DNA of 36,384 nt, taken from contig NZ_JAGBLU010000092.1 in NCBI RefSeq assembly GCF_017635265.1, forward strand, positions 1 through 36,384, written 5' to 3'. Position numbers and translations under genes: made by a program. The DNA comes from Butyrivibrio sp. GTDB lineage: Bacteria > Bacillota > Clostridia > Lachnospirales > Lachnospiraceae. Within the stretch, counting starts at the first letter, position 1; the number at the start of each line of letters is the position of its first letter. Below are positions 1-7,726 of this stretch, in pieces. The notes beneath the pieces are model-generated. The model was not told where the DNA came from. It saw nothing but the letters and a program-made list of their open reading frames with translations, and did no database searches.

Positions 1-168
1 AATAAGGCATCAGCCTTATTCAAGTGCGCCTAAGATAAGCTTTATCAGCCCAATTCACGTCTTTGCCCTCAAAAAAGCGTTCCAAAATGCTTTTGTTAAG
101 GTTACACCTTAACTTCTAATGAGTTTCGCAAATACCTAATAGATAATATACTTAGAAACAGACAAATA
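1..168. other. Left-edge intergenic region with two perfect hairpins
   Basis: No gene is visible here. Two perfect inverted repeats stand out: AATAAGGC/GCCTTATT with a 4-nt loop at 1-20, and GTTAAGGT/ACCTTAAC with a 3-nt loop at 95-113. Neither is followed by a clean T-run on the plus strand, so they are not convincing plus-strand terminators. The last part (about 150-192) resembles the sequence just before the second paralog (about 1385-1427), so the duplicated unit includes the 5' untranslated region. Confidence 0.4.
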
Positions 169-192
169 TTGGAATTAATTGGAGGAATTTTA

Positions 193-1311
193 ATGAGATC
201 ACATAGAAAATCATTATTAACACTTATATGTACTATAGCTGCTATTAGTATTTTAAGCGTGACATTTGCGCAGATGAGTAGCGAAGATTACTTTAGTACA
301 GAACCTGGGATGGGACTCGAACATGATATCGCTATAGAACTACAGGATATGATAGACTCCGGAATGAGCTTTCAGGACGCTTATTCTGAAATGGTTGATG
401 AAGGAAAGATTGAAACATGGGAAACAAAAAACAATGAAGTATCAGCTTCAAATACTACAGAAGTGGCTCCTACTCAACCAACCGAATCACAAGCAGAAGA
501 GATTACAACTGTTCAATCAGAAGCTATTACACAACAGTCTACCTCTGTCAATACCTATTCACACGACTTTGAAACCATAACAGAAGAGGCCAGAGAAAAC
601 TTTGTCTACTTTTCAAAAGATGGCGTAGCTGACAGTATGTACCTTAACATTAACTCTGACTCCATTGAAAACACCCTTACTGGAACAGAGCTTAATGCAA
701 CGCGCATTAATAAAGAGACCGGAGTTGTCAATTATGTGGATGTTGAAGGCAATACACTATTTAGTTGGGTAGTAGAAACATGGGAATCTGAAGACAGCTA
801 CACTCTTGACCTTACAGCTAAATTAGATGTATATGAAGCAGAAGGCGTAAACAATACTTATAAACTGTCATTGATGGACGCAACTTTGCCTGAGGGTAAC
901 AGCATAAAACTCAAAGTAAAGGTTCCCTACGATAATGACCAGGTGGTTAAGTCATTCACGCTGGATGAAAACGGGAATTATGTCAAAGGGAAATCTTGGA
1001 TAGTGGAGAATGCCTACATAGTAATCCCTTACGAAGGCGAGATCACATCATACATCTTATCAACAGATGACCTTACAGAATTGAACATTGTAGAGGCGGA
1101 GGAAGCTGCAACCGTGGCTTCCTCAGAAGAGGTTATTGAAGAGGTCGCAGAAATGGCTGAAGAAATCCCGGCTGAAGTAGAAGAGCCTGTAGTGGAAGAG
1201 GCTGCTAGGGCAGAAATTACTACTCCAAACTATACAGTTCCTATTATTATAGGATGTATAGTAGTTCTTACAGCCGCGGTCGGAATCGTGATATACAGAA
1301 ACAAACAGTGA
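193..1311 (+). CDS. Membrane-anchored surface protein, tandem paralog A
   Basis: Function not recognised. The 372-residue product starts with a Sec-type signal peptide (basic MRSHRK, hydrophobic core, likely cleavage near residues 26-27). A Ser/Thr/Gln-rich linker follows at about 65-115, then a conserved domain at about 120-300 rich in Asp, Asn and Thr with a probable beta character, a Glu/Ala/Val stalk at about 305-345, and one C-terminal transmembrane helix ending in a short basic tail. It should be an exported protein held by its C-terminal helix; there is no LPXTG motif. The start chosen is the ATG at 193 because GGAGG lies 8 nt upstream; an in-frame TTG at 169 has no such site. It is followed by a terminator and then by its paralog in the same orientation, so the two may be transcribed separately. 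Confidence 0.85.
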   Translation: MRSHRKSLLTLICTIAAISILSVTFAQMSSEDYFSTEPGMGLEHDIAIELQDMIDSGMSFQDAYSEMVDEGKIETWETKNNEVSASNTTEVAPTQPTESQAEEITTVQSEAITQQSTSVNTYSHDFETITEEARENFVYFSKDGVADSMYLNINSDSIENTLTGTELNATRINKETGVVNYVDVEGNTLFSWVVETWESEDSYTLDLTAKLDVYEAEGVNNTYKLSLMDATLPEGNSIKLKVKVPYDNDQVVKSFTLDENGNYVKGKSWIVENAYIVIPYEGEITSYILSTDDLTELNIVEAEEAATVASSEEVIEEVAEMAEEIPAEVEEPVVEEAARAEITTPNYTVPIIIGCIVVLTAAVGIVIYRNKQ

Positions 1312-1334
1312 TAGTAAAAGTAAGGAATTATAAG

Positions 1335-1379
1335 TTTAGGGAACATTAGCAAGTGATTATTGCTAAAATGTTCCCTAAA
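1335..1379 (+). terminator. Hairpin terminator between the paralogs
   Basis: TTTAGGGAACAT pairs with ATGTTCCCTAAA, with a further AGCAA/TTGCT helix inside. It starts 23 nt after the stop codon of the first paralog. The tail is A/T rich rather than a pure T-run, so termination may be partial. Confidence 0.6.
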
Positions 1380-1427
1380 TTATATCTTAGAAACAGATAA
1401 TTATTGAAATTTATTGGAGGAATTTTA

Positions 1428-2549
1428 ATGAGATCACATAAAAAACCATTACTAACGCTTATATGTACTATGGCCGTTATTAGCATTTTTAGCGTTACAT
1501 TTGTGCAGATGAGCAGCGAAGATTACTATAGTACGGAACCGGGTATGGGACTCCCTCACGAACAAGCCGATGCATTGCAGGAACTATTTGATTCAGGTAT
1601 GGATGATCAAGAGGCTGCCCAACAACTTGCAGAACAGTTTCCAGACAGCTGGGATACTAGCACATCTTATTCAGAAACGACAACAAGTCAGAATTCAGAG
1701 GCCAATTCTTCTCAATCGACACCCACAAATACTGATCAAATAGAAACTGCACAAGAAGAATCAGGCACTCAACAGACAGTATCAGTGAAAATCTATTCAC
1801 ACGACTTTGATACCATAACAGAAGAGGCTAGAGAAAACTTTGTTTACTTCTCAAAAGATGGCGTATCGAATAGCATGTATCTTAACATTAACTCAGATTC
1901 TATTGAAAACACCCTTACTGGAACTGAGCTTAATACTACCCGTATAAATAAAGAAACCGGAGTTGTTAATTATGTAAATAATGATGGTGATACGTTGTTT
2001 AGTTGGGTAGTAGAAACATGGGAATCTGAAGACAGCTACACTCTTGACCTTACAGCAAAATTAGATGCATATGAAGCAGAAAGTGTAAATAATGCTTACA
2101 AACTATCCCTGATGGATACTACTCTCCCTGAGGGTAATACCATAAAGCTCAAGGTTAAAGTTCCATATGACAATGACGAAGTTGTTAAATTGTTTACTCA
2201 GGATGAGAATGGCAATTATGTGAAAGGCTATTCCTGGATCGTAGAAGATGGATATATAACTATTCCATATGAAGGCGAGATCACATCATACATCTTATCA
2301 ACAGATGACCTTACAGAATTGAACATTTTAGAGGCGGAGGAAGCTGCAACCGTGGCTTCCTCAGAAGAGGTTATTGAAGAGGTCGCAGAAATGGCTGAAG
2401 AAATCCCGGCTGAAGTAGAAGAGCCTGTAGTGGAAGAGGCTGCTGAAGCAGAAATTACTACTCCAAGCTATACAGTTCCTATTATTATAGGATGTATAGT
2501 AGTTCTTGTAGCCGTGGCAGGAATCGTGATATACAGAAAAAAGCAGTGA
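1428..2549 (+). CDS. Membrane-anchored surface protein, tandem paralog B
   Basis: This 373-residue protein is a close relative of the preceding one with the same order of parts: signal peptide, acidic/polar spacer, Ser/Thr/Gln linker (about 70-115), conserved domain (about 120-305), Glu/Ala/Val stalk and C-terminal transmembrane helix ending RKKQ. The N-terminal 40 residues and the C-terminal 110 are almost identical between the copies, while residues about 48-112 are unrelated in sequence although alike in composition. The ATG at 1428 has the same GGAGGAATTTTA leader as paralog A. No enzymatic motif is visible; a role in adhesion or in forming a surface layer is only a guess. Confidence 0.85.
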   Translation: MRSHKKPLLTLICTMAVISIFSVTFVQMSSEDYYSTEPGMGLPHEQADALQELFDSGMDDQEAAQQLAEQFPDSWDTSTSYSETTTSQNSEANSSQSTPTNTDQIETAQEESGTQQTVSVKIYSHDFDTITEEARENFVYFSKDGVSNSMYLNINSDSIENTLTGTELNTTRINKETGVVNYVNNDGDTLFSWVVETWESEDSYTLDLTAKLDAYEAESVNNAYKLSLMDTTLPEGNTIKLKVKVPYDNDEVVKLFTQDENGNYVKGYSWIVEDGYITIPYEGEITSYILSTDDLTELNILEAEEAATVASSEEVIEEVAEMAEEIPAEVEEPVVEEAAEAEITTPSYTVPIIIGCIVVLVAVAGIVIYRKKQ

Positions 2550-2637
2550 TAGAAAAAGACTTGATATTTTGCCTGTTGCATTTATAATATCTTTATAAAA
2601 ATGTAACCAATACAACTTCAATATAACATGTCAATAT

Positions 2638-2668
2638 GAGCCTTGGAATCCACGTTCCGAGGCTTTTA
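2638..2668 (+). terminator. Terminator after surface protein paralog B
   Basis: GAGCCT-t-GGAA pairs with TTCC-g-AGGCTTTT; the hairpin ends in a short T-rich tail, 88 nt after the stop codon. Confidence 0.65.
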
Positions 2669-2741
2669 TGCACATTAAGAAAGGCTGAAAGAGGCCGGAA
2701 TAAGCAATACAATCACATGCAATTTCTGTACAGAATGCAAA

Positions 2742-2769
2742 TTGAAGATTCTGACAGATTTGCTATAAT
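2742..2769 (+). promoter_or_regulatory. Probable sigma-A promoter for the Rpn-like gene
   Basis: TTGAAG at 2742-2747 and TATAAT at 2764-2769 are separated by 16 bp. This is the best promoter match in the 340-bp gap and implies a 5' leader of about 235 nt. Confidence 0.5.
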
Positions 2770-2880
2770 GTAAGTAAAAGTAATGACAGTTAAAAAGTTA
2801 TAGTGACGGAAAGAAAAATGAAATATTTTGTTATTCCTTATCTATTTTGCCATATTTAAGGTATAACAAGGAAGAGAAAC

Positions 2881-2973
2881 GGAGAACAATTAGTTTAGTT
2901 CTCCTATTACAAGTCCATTGAGGGTACACTGATTACCGTTTTATCAGAAGATGCCCTGCATGGGTTATCTTCT
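2881..2973 (+). promoter_or_regulatory. Two hairpins in the leader of the Rpn-like gene
   Basis: GGAGAAC/GTTCTCC is a perfect 7-bp inverted repeat at 2881-2904. AGAAGAT-gCCC/GGGt-ATCTTCT at 2946-2973 is a second strong hairpin followed by GTTTCT, a weak terminator-like tail. Both lie between the predicted promoter and the start codon at 3010, so the leader could attenuate expression of a potentially toxic nuclease. This is inference from structure alone. Confidence 0.4.
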
Positions 2974-3009
2974 GTTTCTATATAAATAATTACGAAAGGA
3001 AGATAACTT

Positions 3010-3912
3010 ATGGAAAATAAGGGACAAATGACAGAGTGTGAAAAGAGAGCTCCATCAACACAAGCACAGTACAAAGACAGACTTTTTAAATTTTTGTTTG
3101 GAAGTGAGGAAAGAAAACAAAACGCGTTGGATTTGTATAATGCTATAAATGGGACTGATTATATAAATGTTGACGATTTAATGTTCAATACTATTGATGA
3201 TGTAATTTATATGGGAATGCAGAATGATGTATCTTTCATATTCCAAGATTGTCTCAATATGTATGAACAGCAATCCTCGTATAATCCAAATATGCCATTA
3301 AGAGGTCTTGTCTACACTGGATTGGCATACCATAGGTATGTTAAAGTCAACAAAATCAACTGGTATTCTTCAAAACTTAAAAAGATACCGGTTCCTGTCT
3401 TTATCGTGTTTTACAATGGCACCAAAGATGAGCCTGATGTTCAGACGTTAAGACTATCAGATGCTTTTGACGGAACGTATAAAGACAAAGAAAAGGCTTG
3501 TGTAGAGTTTGAAGCTAAGATGTACAATATTAACCACGGGCATAACAAGGGACTCCTTGACGCATGCCAAGCTCTAAAGGAATATGCGGCCTTGGTCGAA
3601 ATAGTACGTGAAAAGCTACAGACGATGGATATGGATGCTGCTATTGATGCTGCGGTCAAAGAATGTATCAGCAGGAATATTCTGAAGGATGTTCTCGAAA
3701 AATTTAGATCGGAGGTGATTGAAATGTTGTTAACTGAATACAATGAAGTTGAAATGATGAATGCCATCCGTGAAGAGACAGATGCTGAAAGACTTATTAA
3801 GGATGTCGAAGGAATTATTAAAGAATTTGATACCTCTGTAGATCGAGCATGTAAGGCATGCCGTGTTACTGTTGAGGAGTATTATGCAGCAAAAACATTA
3901 CTGAACATGTAA
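3010..3912 (+). CDS. Rpn-family recombination-promoting nuclease, PD-(D/E)XK fold
   Basis: This 300-residue cytoplasmic protein resembles the Rpn / PDDEXK-type 'putative transposase' family common in Lachnospiraceae. The nuclease core is visible as Asp73 in NDVSF, followed by Glu86 and Gln88 in NMYEQQSSYNP, matching the D-(x)n-E-x-Q arrangement, with the usual Arg-rich helix after it (MPLRGLVYTGLAYHRYV). The C-terminal third is helical and ends in a short helix-turn-helix-like segment (SVDRACKACRVTVEEYYAAK), as often seen in these proteins. In Rpn proteins of E. coli, studied members are DNA endonucleases that promote RecA-independent recombination. The start has GAAAGGAAG about 6 nt upstream. 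It is monocistronic, with its own promoter and a strong terminator. No inverted-repeat ends suggesting a transposon were found. Confidence 0.75.
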   Translation: MENKGQMTECEKRAPSTQAQYKDRLFKFLFGSEERKQNALDLYNAINGTDYINVDDLMFNTIDDVIYMGMQNDVSFIFQDCLNMYEQQSSYNPNMPLRGLVYTGLAYHRYVKVNKINWYSSKLKKIPVPVFIVFYNGTKDEPDVQTLRLSDAFDGTYKDKEKACVEFEAKMYNINHGHNKGLLDACQALKEYAALVEIVREKLQTMDMDAAIDAAVKECISRNILKDVLEKFRSEVIEMLLTEYNEVEMMNAIREETDAERLIKDVEGIIKEFDTSVDRACKACRVTVEEYYAAKTLLNM

Positions 3913-3935
3913 GGAGATTTACGACTAATGAATGC

Positions 3936-3966
3936 AATGCGCCCGCATGACGGGCGCATTTTTTGT
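3936..3966 (+). terminator. Strong intrinsic terminator
   Basis: AATGCGCCCG and CGGGCGCATT form a perfect 10-bp GC-rich stem (loop CATGA region) directly followed by TTTTTT. It closes the Rpn-like gene. Confidence 0.9.
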
Positions 3967-4438
3967 TCTATAAAGCACTGAAATAACGTGCAAATATGAG
4001 CGAAATATCCACCCATCAATCACGACCATCAATTAAGACCATCAAAACAGTTAACCATCAACAACTTTGATTACCCGAAATTATTTCAGAAGAGTTTTTC
4101 TTTTTTTCTTTGGTGGAAACTGTGGAAGATATAATGTTACAATTGCGCCAAGGAAAAACCATCTTTTGCTTTCCGTTTTGTTTTATTAAGAGAAGAATAC
4201 AGCTCGTCAAAAGTGCATGCATTTTTATCATTTTGTCCCCAAATGCATATACTCCGCCTCAGAGTGTGATATGATGGTGTTGTACTTAAACTAATGTCAC
4301 ATATTTTTTGCATACAGCAATGCAAAACATTGGAATTGTTTTTGGCTGTTTCATACGAATACGATAGTCGCAAATGTAACCTTCGCTTAACAAAAATAGC
4401 GTCGTACACCGCTGATAATCATGAAAAGGAGCAGGCTT
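3967..4438 (+). promoter_or_regulatory. Upstream region of GH13 gene with a possible promoter
   Basis: This 470-bp gap contains an ACCATCAA repeat array at 4012-4061, a pyrimidine-rich tract at 4095-4111 and a TATAAT at 4130-4135 that could be a -10 box; no good -35 was found at the usual distance. From 4137 to 4409 the sequence holds a minus-strand open frame of 90 codons without a ribosome binding site. A TTGCAT/ATGCAA inverted repeat lies near 4308. If the -10 is real, the GH13 leader is about 300 nt long. Confidence 0.35.
4012..4061 (+). repeat. Four spaced ACCATCAA repeats
   Basis: (A/C)CCATCAA occurs at 4012, 4025, 4038 and 4054, that is, with start-to-start distances of 13, 13 and 16 bp. 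Spacers differ in sequence, so the octamer is the conserved part. The array lies 70-120 bp upstream of a possible -10 box, as expected for an activator-binding array, but no regulator can be named. Confidence 0.55.
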
Positions 4439-5728
4439 ATGGCAAAAAACACATCTAAATCTCATAGAAACCAGGTGATGTATCAGATTTATGTCAGGAA
4501 TTTCAGTGAGGAAGGCACATTTAGAGCTGTTATCCCAAGCCTAAATAGAATAAAAGACCTTGGGGTTGATATTATTTGGTTTGCTCCAATTCATCCTATA
4601 GGAAAGAAAGCCAGAAAAGGGAAACTTGGCTCGCCTTATGCCATCAGTGATTATAGGGCAGTAAATCCTGAATACGGGACCATGGATGACTTTAAGGAAA
4701 CAGTAGCTGCAATACATGCTGCAGGCATGAAGTGCATGATAGACGTAGTCTACAATCATACCTCTCCTGATTCCGTCCTTTCTATGGAACACCCTGAGTG
4801 GTTTTTCCATAAAAGTGACGGCTCTTTTGGAAACAGGGTTGGAGACTGGTCTGACATTATTGATCTTGATTATTCCAATAAAGGGTTATGGGATTACCAG
4901 ATAGAGACACTTAAAATGTGGGCAGAAATAGTTGACGGCTTCAGATGTGATGTGGCGCCGCTGGTTCCGATAGATTTTTGGAAAAAAGCCAGAACTGAGG
5001 TTGAAAAGGTTCATCCGGGAGCTATATGGCTGAGCGAATCCATAGATCCTCAATTTATAATGAATATGAGAGAGCTTGGATTGGTGGCTCATTCCGATTG
5101 CGAAATGTATGATGCTTTTGATATTTTGTATGACTACGATATATATGGTCAGCTTACAGGATATGCATCAGGGACAAGAACACTTCATGATTATTCAGAT
5201 GCCATCAACAGACAGGAGTATATATATCCCGATAATTACATAAAGCTGCGCTTTTTAGAAAATCATGACCAGCCCAGAGCAAGATTTCTTTTCCCAAATG
5301 AAAAAGTATTAAGGAATGCCACTGCCTTTTTGTATTTTCAGAAGGGAATGACACTTATTTATGCCGGACAGGAGTATGGAATATCACATCTTCCCGATCT
5401 TTTTAACAAAGACTCCGTGGAATGGGAATCTGCAGAAAAGATTGATCTGACACACCTTATGAAGAAGTTATATGAGATTAAACAGGATTCTCTTTTTGCA
5501 GACAGTACATATAGGACAAAGACCTATGATGAAAATGTAATAAAGGCTATTCACAGCCGCAATGGTAAGAAGATGATTGGCATGTTTTCCTTCAAGGGAG
5601 AGCCGGGGATAATTCCTATAAACGTGGCTGATGGACGATATAAAAACCTGATTGATGGGAGTACGATAGAAGTCATGCACGGCTATGTAAGCCTTCCCGG
5701 AGATCCGGTAATCATACGTGTCAATTGA
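4439..5728 (+). CDS. GH13 (alpha-amylase family) glycoside hydrolase, cytoplasmic
   Basis: The 429-residue protein carries all four GH13 signatures: DVVYNH (102-107), GFRCD with nucleophile Asp171, WLSES with acid/base Glu200, and FLENHD with transition-state stabiliser Asp277. There is no signal peptide and no extra carbohydrate-binding module, so it should act on imported alpha-glucans or maltodextrins inside the cell. The short beta-rich C-terminal domain (about 350-429) is typical of the family. The length of about 430 is at the short end for GH13. The ATG at 4439 is chosen because AAAGGAG lies 7 nt upstream; the ATG at 4421 overlaps that site. Exact substrate cannot be read from sequence. 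A LysR gene follows after 75 bp. A second GH13 enzyme is encoded on the opposite strand at 9175-10710. Confidence 0.88.
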   Translation: MAKNTSKSHRNQVMYQIYVRNFSEEGTFRAVIPSLNRIKDLGVDIIWFAPIHPIGKKARKGKLGSPYAISDYRAVNPEYGTMDDFKETVAAIHAAGMKCMIDVVYNHTSPDSVLSMEHPEWFFHKSDGSFGNRVGDWSDIIDLDYSNKGLWDYQIETLKMWAEIVDGFRCDVAPLVPIDFWKKARTEVEKVHPGAIWLSESIDPQFIMNMRELGLVAHSDCEMYDAFDILYDYDIYGQLTGYASGTRTLHDYSDAINRQEYIYPDNYIKLRFLENHDQPRARFLFPNEKVLRNATAFLYFQKGMTLIYAGQEYGISHLPDLFNKDSVEWESAEKIDLTHLMKKLYEIKQDSLFADSTYRTKTYDENVIKAIHSRNGKKMIGMFSFKGEPGIIPINVADGRYKNLIDGSTIEVMHGYVSLPGDPVIIRVN

Positions 5729-5737
5729 AAAATAAGA

Positions 5738-5780
5738 GCCTCATTTCCTGTTTTTGAATAAGCATGAAAGGAAATGAGGC
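5738..5780. repeat. 11-bp perfect inverted repeat between GH13 and LysR genes
   Basis: GCCTCATTTCC at 5738-5748 and GGAAATGAGGC at 5770-5780 are perfectly complementary, with a 21-nt loop. It begins 9 nt after the GH13 stop codon and ends 23 nt before the LysR GTG start. There is no T-run on the plus side (GAATTAG follows), while on the minus strand the tail is TCTTATTTTTC. It may be a bidirectional or minus-facing terminator, or an RNA processing/stability element. Confidence 0.5.
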
Positions 5781-5803
5781 GAATTAGAAAGGGATTGCTT
5801 AAA

Positions 5804-6679
5804 GTGCATATAGAAAAGCTAAAATACTATATAGACCTGTATGAATGCAGAAACTTTACCGAGACGGCAAAAAGAAACTTTATTTCTCAGGCAGCGCTTA
5901 GTCAGTTTATAAGCTCTCTTGAAAAACAGTTCGGATTGCAGTTTTTTAACAGAAATGTGACTCCTATCGATCCGACGGATGCCGGAACAGCATTTTATCA
6001 AGAGAGTAAGAGTCTTTACGAGCATTATGAAAAGACTCTTTTAAACATGGCACGGATTAAGGACAATACGATGCCGCCGCTTAAGATTGCTTATTCATCT
6101 ACGGCGGACATACAGGCGCTTTTGCCGCTTATTCCCAGATTCAAAGTCAAATTCCCGGATGTTGAGCTATTGCTTAATAAAATACGATTAAAGGATGCTG
6201 CTGACTATTTAGAGAGAGGGTTGTGTGATATTGTTGTTTCTTTTTCAACAGAATTTGTTGATGATAAAAAGGTAAAGTTTAAAGTACTAAAGCAAGGGAA
6301 TTACATGGCCATGGTAGGCTTAGGCCATCCTCTTTTTGACAGAAGCAGTATAACGGCAAAAGAATTATATCAGTATCCGCTGGTTATGCTTAGCCGCAAT
6401 GTTATAGGAAATCTTTATGACATGATGGTTTCAAGGGCGGAGGAGGATGGATTTGAACCTTTAATAGAAAAGAGTGTTGAAGATATAGATACAGAGATGT
6501 TCCTGATAATTACTGAAGGATACATAGGATTTGCACCTGAAGGCCAAAGTGTTGCTGATTATGGCGATAGTATAAGACTTATTCCAATTGAAAATAGCAG
6601 TCATAAGTACAGCGTGGCAGCGGGATATAATAAGGAAAGCAAAAGTCCGACACTTAAGGCTTTTCTGAACATGATTTGA
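5804..6679 (+). CDS. LysR-family transcriptional regulator
   Basis: The 291-residue protein begins with a winged helix-turn-helix (residues 1-60; FTETAKRNFISQAALSQFISSLEKQ is unmistakably LysR, here cited as positions 14-38) and continues with a periplasmic-binding-protein-like effector domain (about 80-290). The start is taken as GTG at 5804, because AAAGGGA precedes it by about 9 nt and the protein then begins MHIEKLKYYIDLYE, where LysR proteins normally start. The upstream ATG at 5774 lies within an inverted repeat with its ribosome site too close. It lies just upstream of a QOR2-like oxidoreductase in the same direction, which makes that gene a plausible target, although LysR targets are more often divergent. 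Effector unknown. Confidence 0.85.
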   Translation: MHIEKLKYYIDLYECRNFTETAKRNFISQAALSQFISSLEKQFGLQFFNRNVTPIDPTDAGTAFYQESKSLYEHYEKTLLNMARIKDNTMPPLKIAYSSTADIQALLPLIPRFKVKFPDVELLLNKIRLKDAADYLERGLCDIVVSFSTEFVDDKKVKFKVLKQGNYMAMVGLGHPLFDRSSITAKELYQYPLVMLSRNVIGNLYDMMVSRAEEDGFEPLIEKSVEDIDTEMFLIITEGYIGFAPEGQSVADYGDSIRLIPIENSSHKYSVAAGYNKESKSPTLKAFLNMI

Positions 6680-6779
6680 TTACGTTATGATGCATTGCTT
6701 TTTTGAATTGGACGACTGATAAAAATTTAACTATCATTATATTGACCATAAATCATTGATAATTTCATAGGAGGTTAAG

Positions 6780-7724
6780 ATGGGTAAATTATTATTGACA
6801 GGCGTTGACGGAAATCTTGGTTCAGAAGCAGCAAGAGTACTTCTGACTCTTGCAAATAAGGAAGATCTTATTTTCGTAGGATATAGTGAAGCTTCACTTG
6901 AACCTTTTAAAGCACAGGGTGTTGAAACAAGAACAGCTAATTTCAATAATTATGAAGGTCTTGAGGAGGCATTTAAAGGAGCAGAGAGACTTGCTCTTAT
7001 ATCAATGCCTTTTGTAGGTGCAAAGAGACAGAATGCACATAAGAATGTAGTTGATGCTGCCAAGGCAGCCGGTGTTAAGCAGATTGTGTATACATCACTT
7101 GTAAATGCCGGAGATGAAACCAATCCAAGTGTTGAGAAAAAAGATCACATTTACACTGAAAATTATGTAAAAGATGTTGGACTTGATTACATTTTCCTTC
7201 GTAACTCTCAGTATGCTGAGGCTATGATCACAAATTATTTCACATATGTTAAAGGTGACGGAGTATTAAAGAACAGTCAGGGAGACGGAAAAATGGCATA
7301 CATCTCACGTAAGGACTGTGCTAAAGCCGTTGCATATGCACTTTTCAGGGGTGCTGAATATGATCATGCAACTCTTGATATAAATGGAGCAGAACTTATG
7401 ACAATTACCCAGTTCATTGAAATAGGTAATAAGGCTACAGGCAACCACATAACATACAAAGAGCTTACGGATGAAGAAAACTATCAGGTATTTGATGCCA
7501 TGGGTGTTCCAAGAACAACAGACGGAATATTTAAAAAAGGATCAGAAGCTCCTTTCTCATCTGATGGAATGGTAACATTTGCTCAGGCTATCCGTGAAGG
7601 CAAGATGGACACATTTACAGATGATTTCAAGAAGCTTACAGGTTCTGATCCAATGACAGTTCAGTATATGTTTGAACATTGTGATGATTTCCAGATTGGA
7701 GAGAGACATTCTAAGGATGCATAA
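6780..7724 (+). CDS. NAD(P)-binding atypical SDR, NmrA / quinone oxidoreductase 2-like
   Basis: The 314-residue protein has an N-terminal Rossmann dinucleotide-binding motif (TGVDGNLGS, about residues 7-15) and the pattern of the atypical short-chain dehydrogenases of the NmrA/HSCARG/QOR2 group, including VDAAKAAGVKQIVYTS at about 91-106 and the LDYIFLRNSQYAE segment near 137-149. Family members bind NAD(P)(H) and act either as quinone reductases or as redox sensors. The classical YxxxK catalytic pair is not obvious, which is normal for this group. The ATG at 6780 is preceded by AGGAGG. The 3' end lies only 2 bp from the convergent aldo/keto reductase gene. Confidence 0.8.
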   Translation: MGKLLLTGVDGNLGSEAARVLLTLANKEDLIFVGYSEASLEPFKAQGVETRTANFNNYEGLEEAFKGAERLALISMPFVGAKRQNAHKNVVDAAKAAGVKQIVYTSLVNAGDETNPSVEKKDHIYTENYVKDVGLDYIFLRNSQYAEAMITNYFTYVKGDGVLKNSQGDGKMAYISRKDCAKAVAYALFRGAEYDHATLDINGAELMTITQFIEIGNKATGNHITYKELTDEENYQVFDAMGVPRTTDGIFKKGSEAPFSSDGMVTFAQAIREGKMDTFTDDFKKLTGSDPMTVQYMFEHCDDFQIGERHSKDA

Positions 7725-7726
7725 TA

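Larger units (their letters stand above)
145..2549 (+). repeat. Tandem gene duplication, unit about 1.24 kb
   Basis: Start codons at 193 and 1428 lie 1,235 bp apart, and similarity extends upstream into the leader (CTTAGAAACAGA in both). Nucleotide identity is patchy. About 250 bp at the 3' ends (about 1035-1290 versus 2270-2525) are nearly identical, including a run of more than 100 identical bases, while the preceding 150 bp (about 880-1030 versus 2115-2265) carry many synonymous and some replacement changes. Confidence 0.85.

Noticed and set aside
3010-3912. Reading the Rpn-like gene as part of an insertion sequence
   Set aside because: No terminal inverted repeats or target duplications were found around it, and it has its own promoter and terminator.
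4137-4409. Minus-strand 90-codon open frame in the gap before the GH13 gene
   Set aside because: It starts with GTG without a ribosome binding site, matches no family I recognise and lies in the probable leader of the plus-strand gene. It could be a decayed fragment, but the sequence does not show it.
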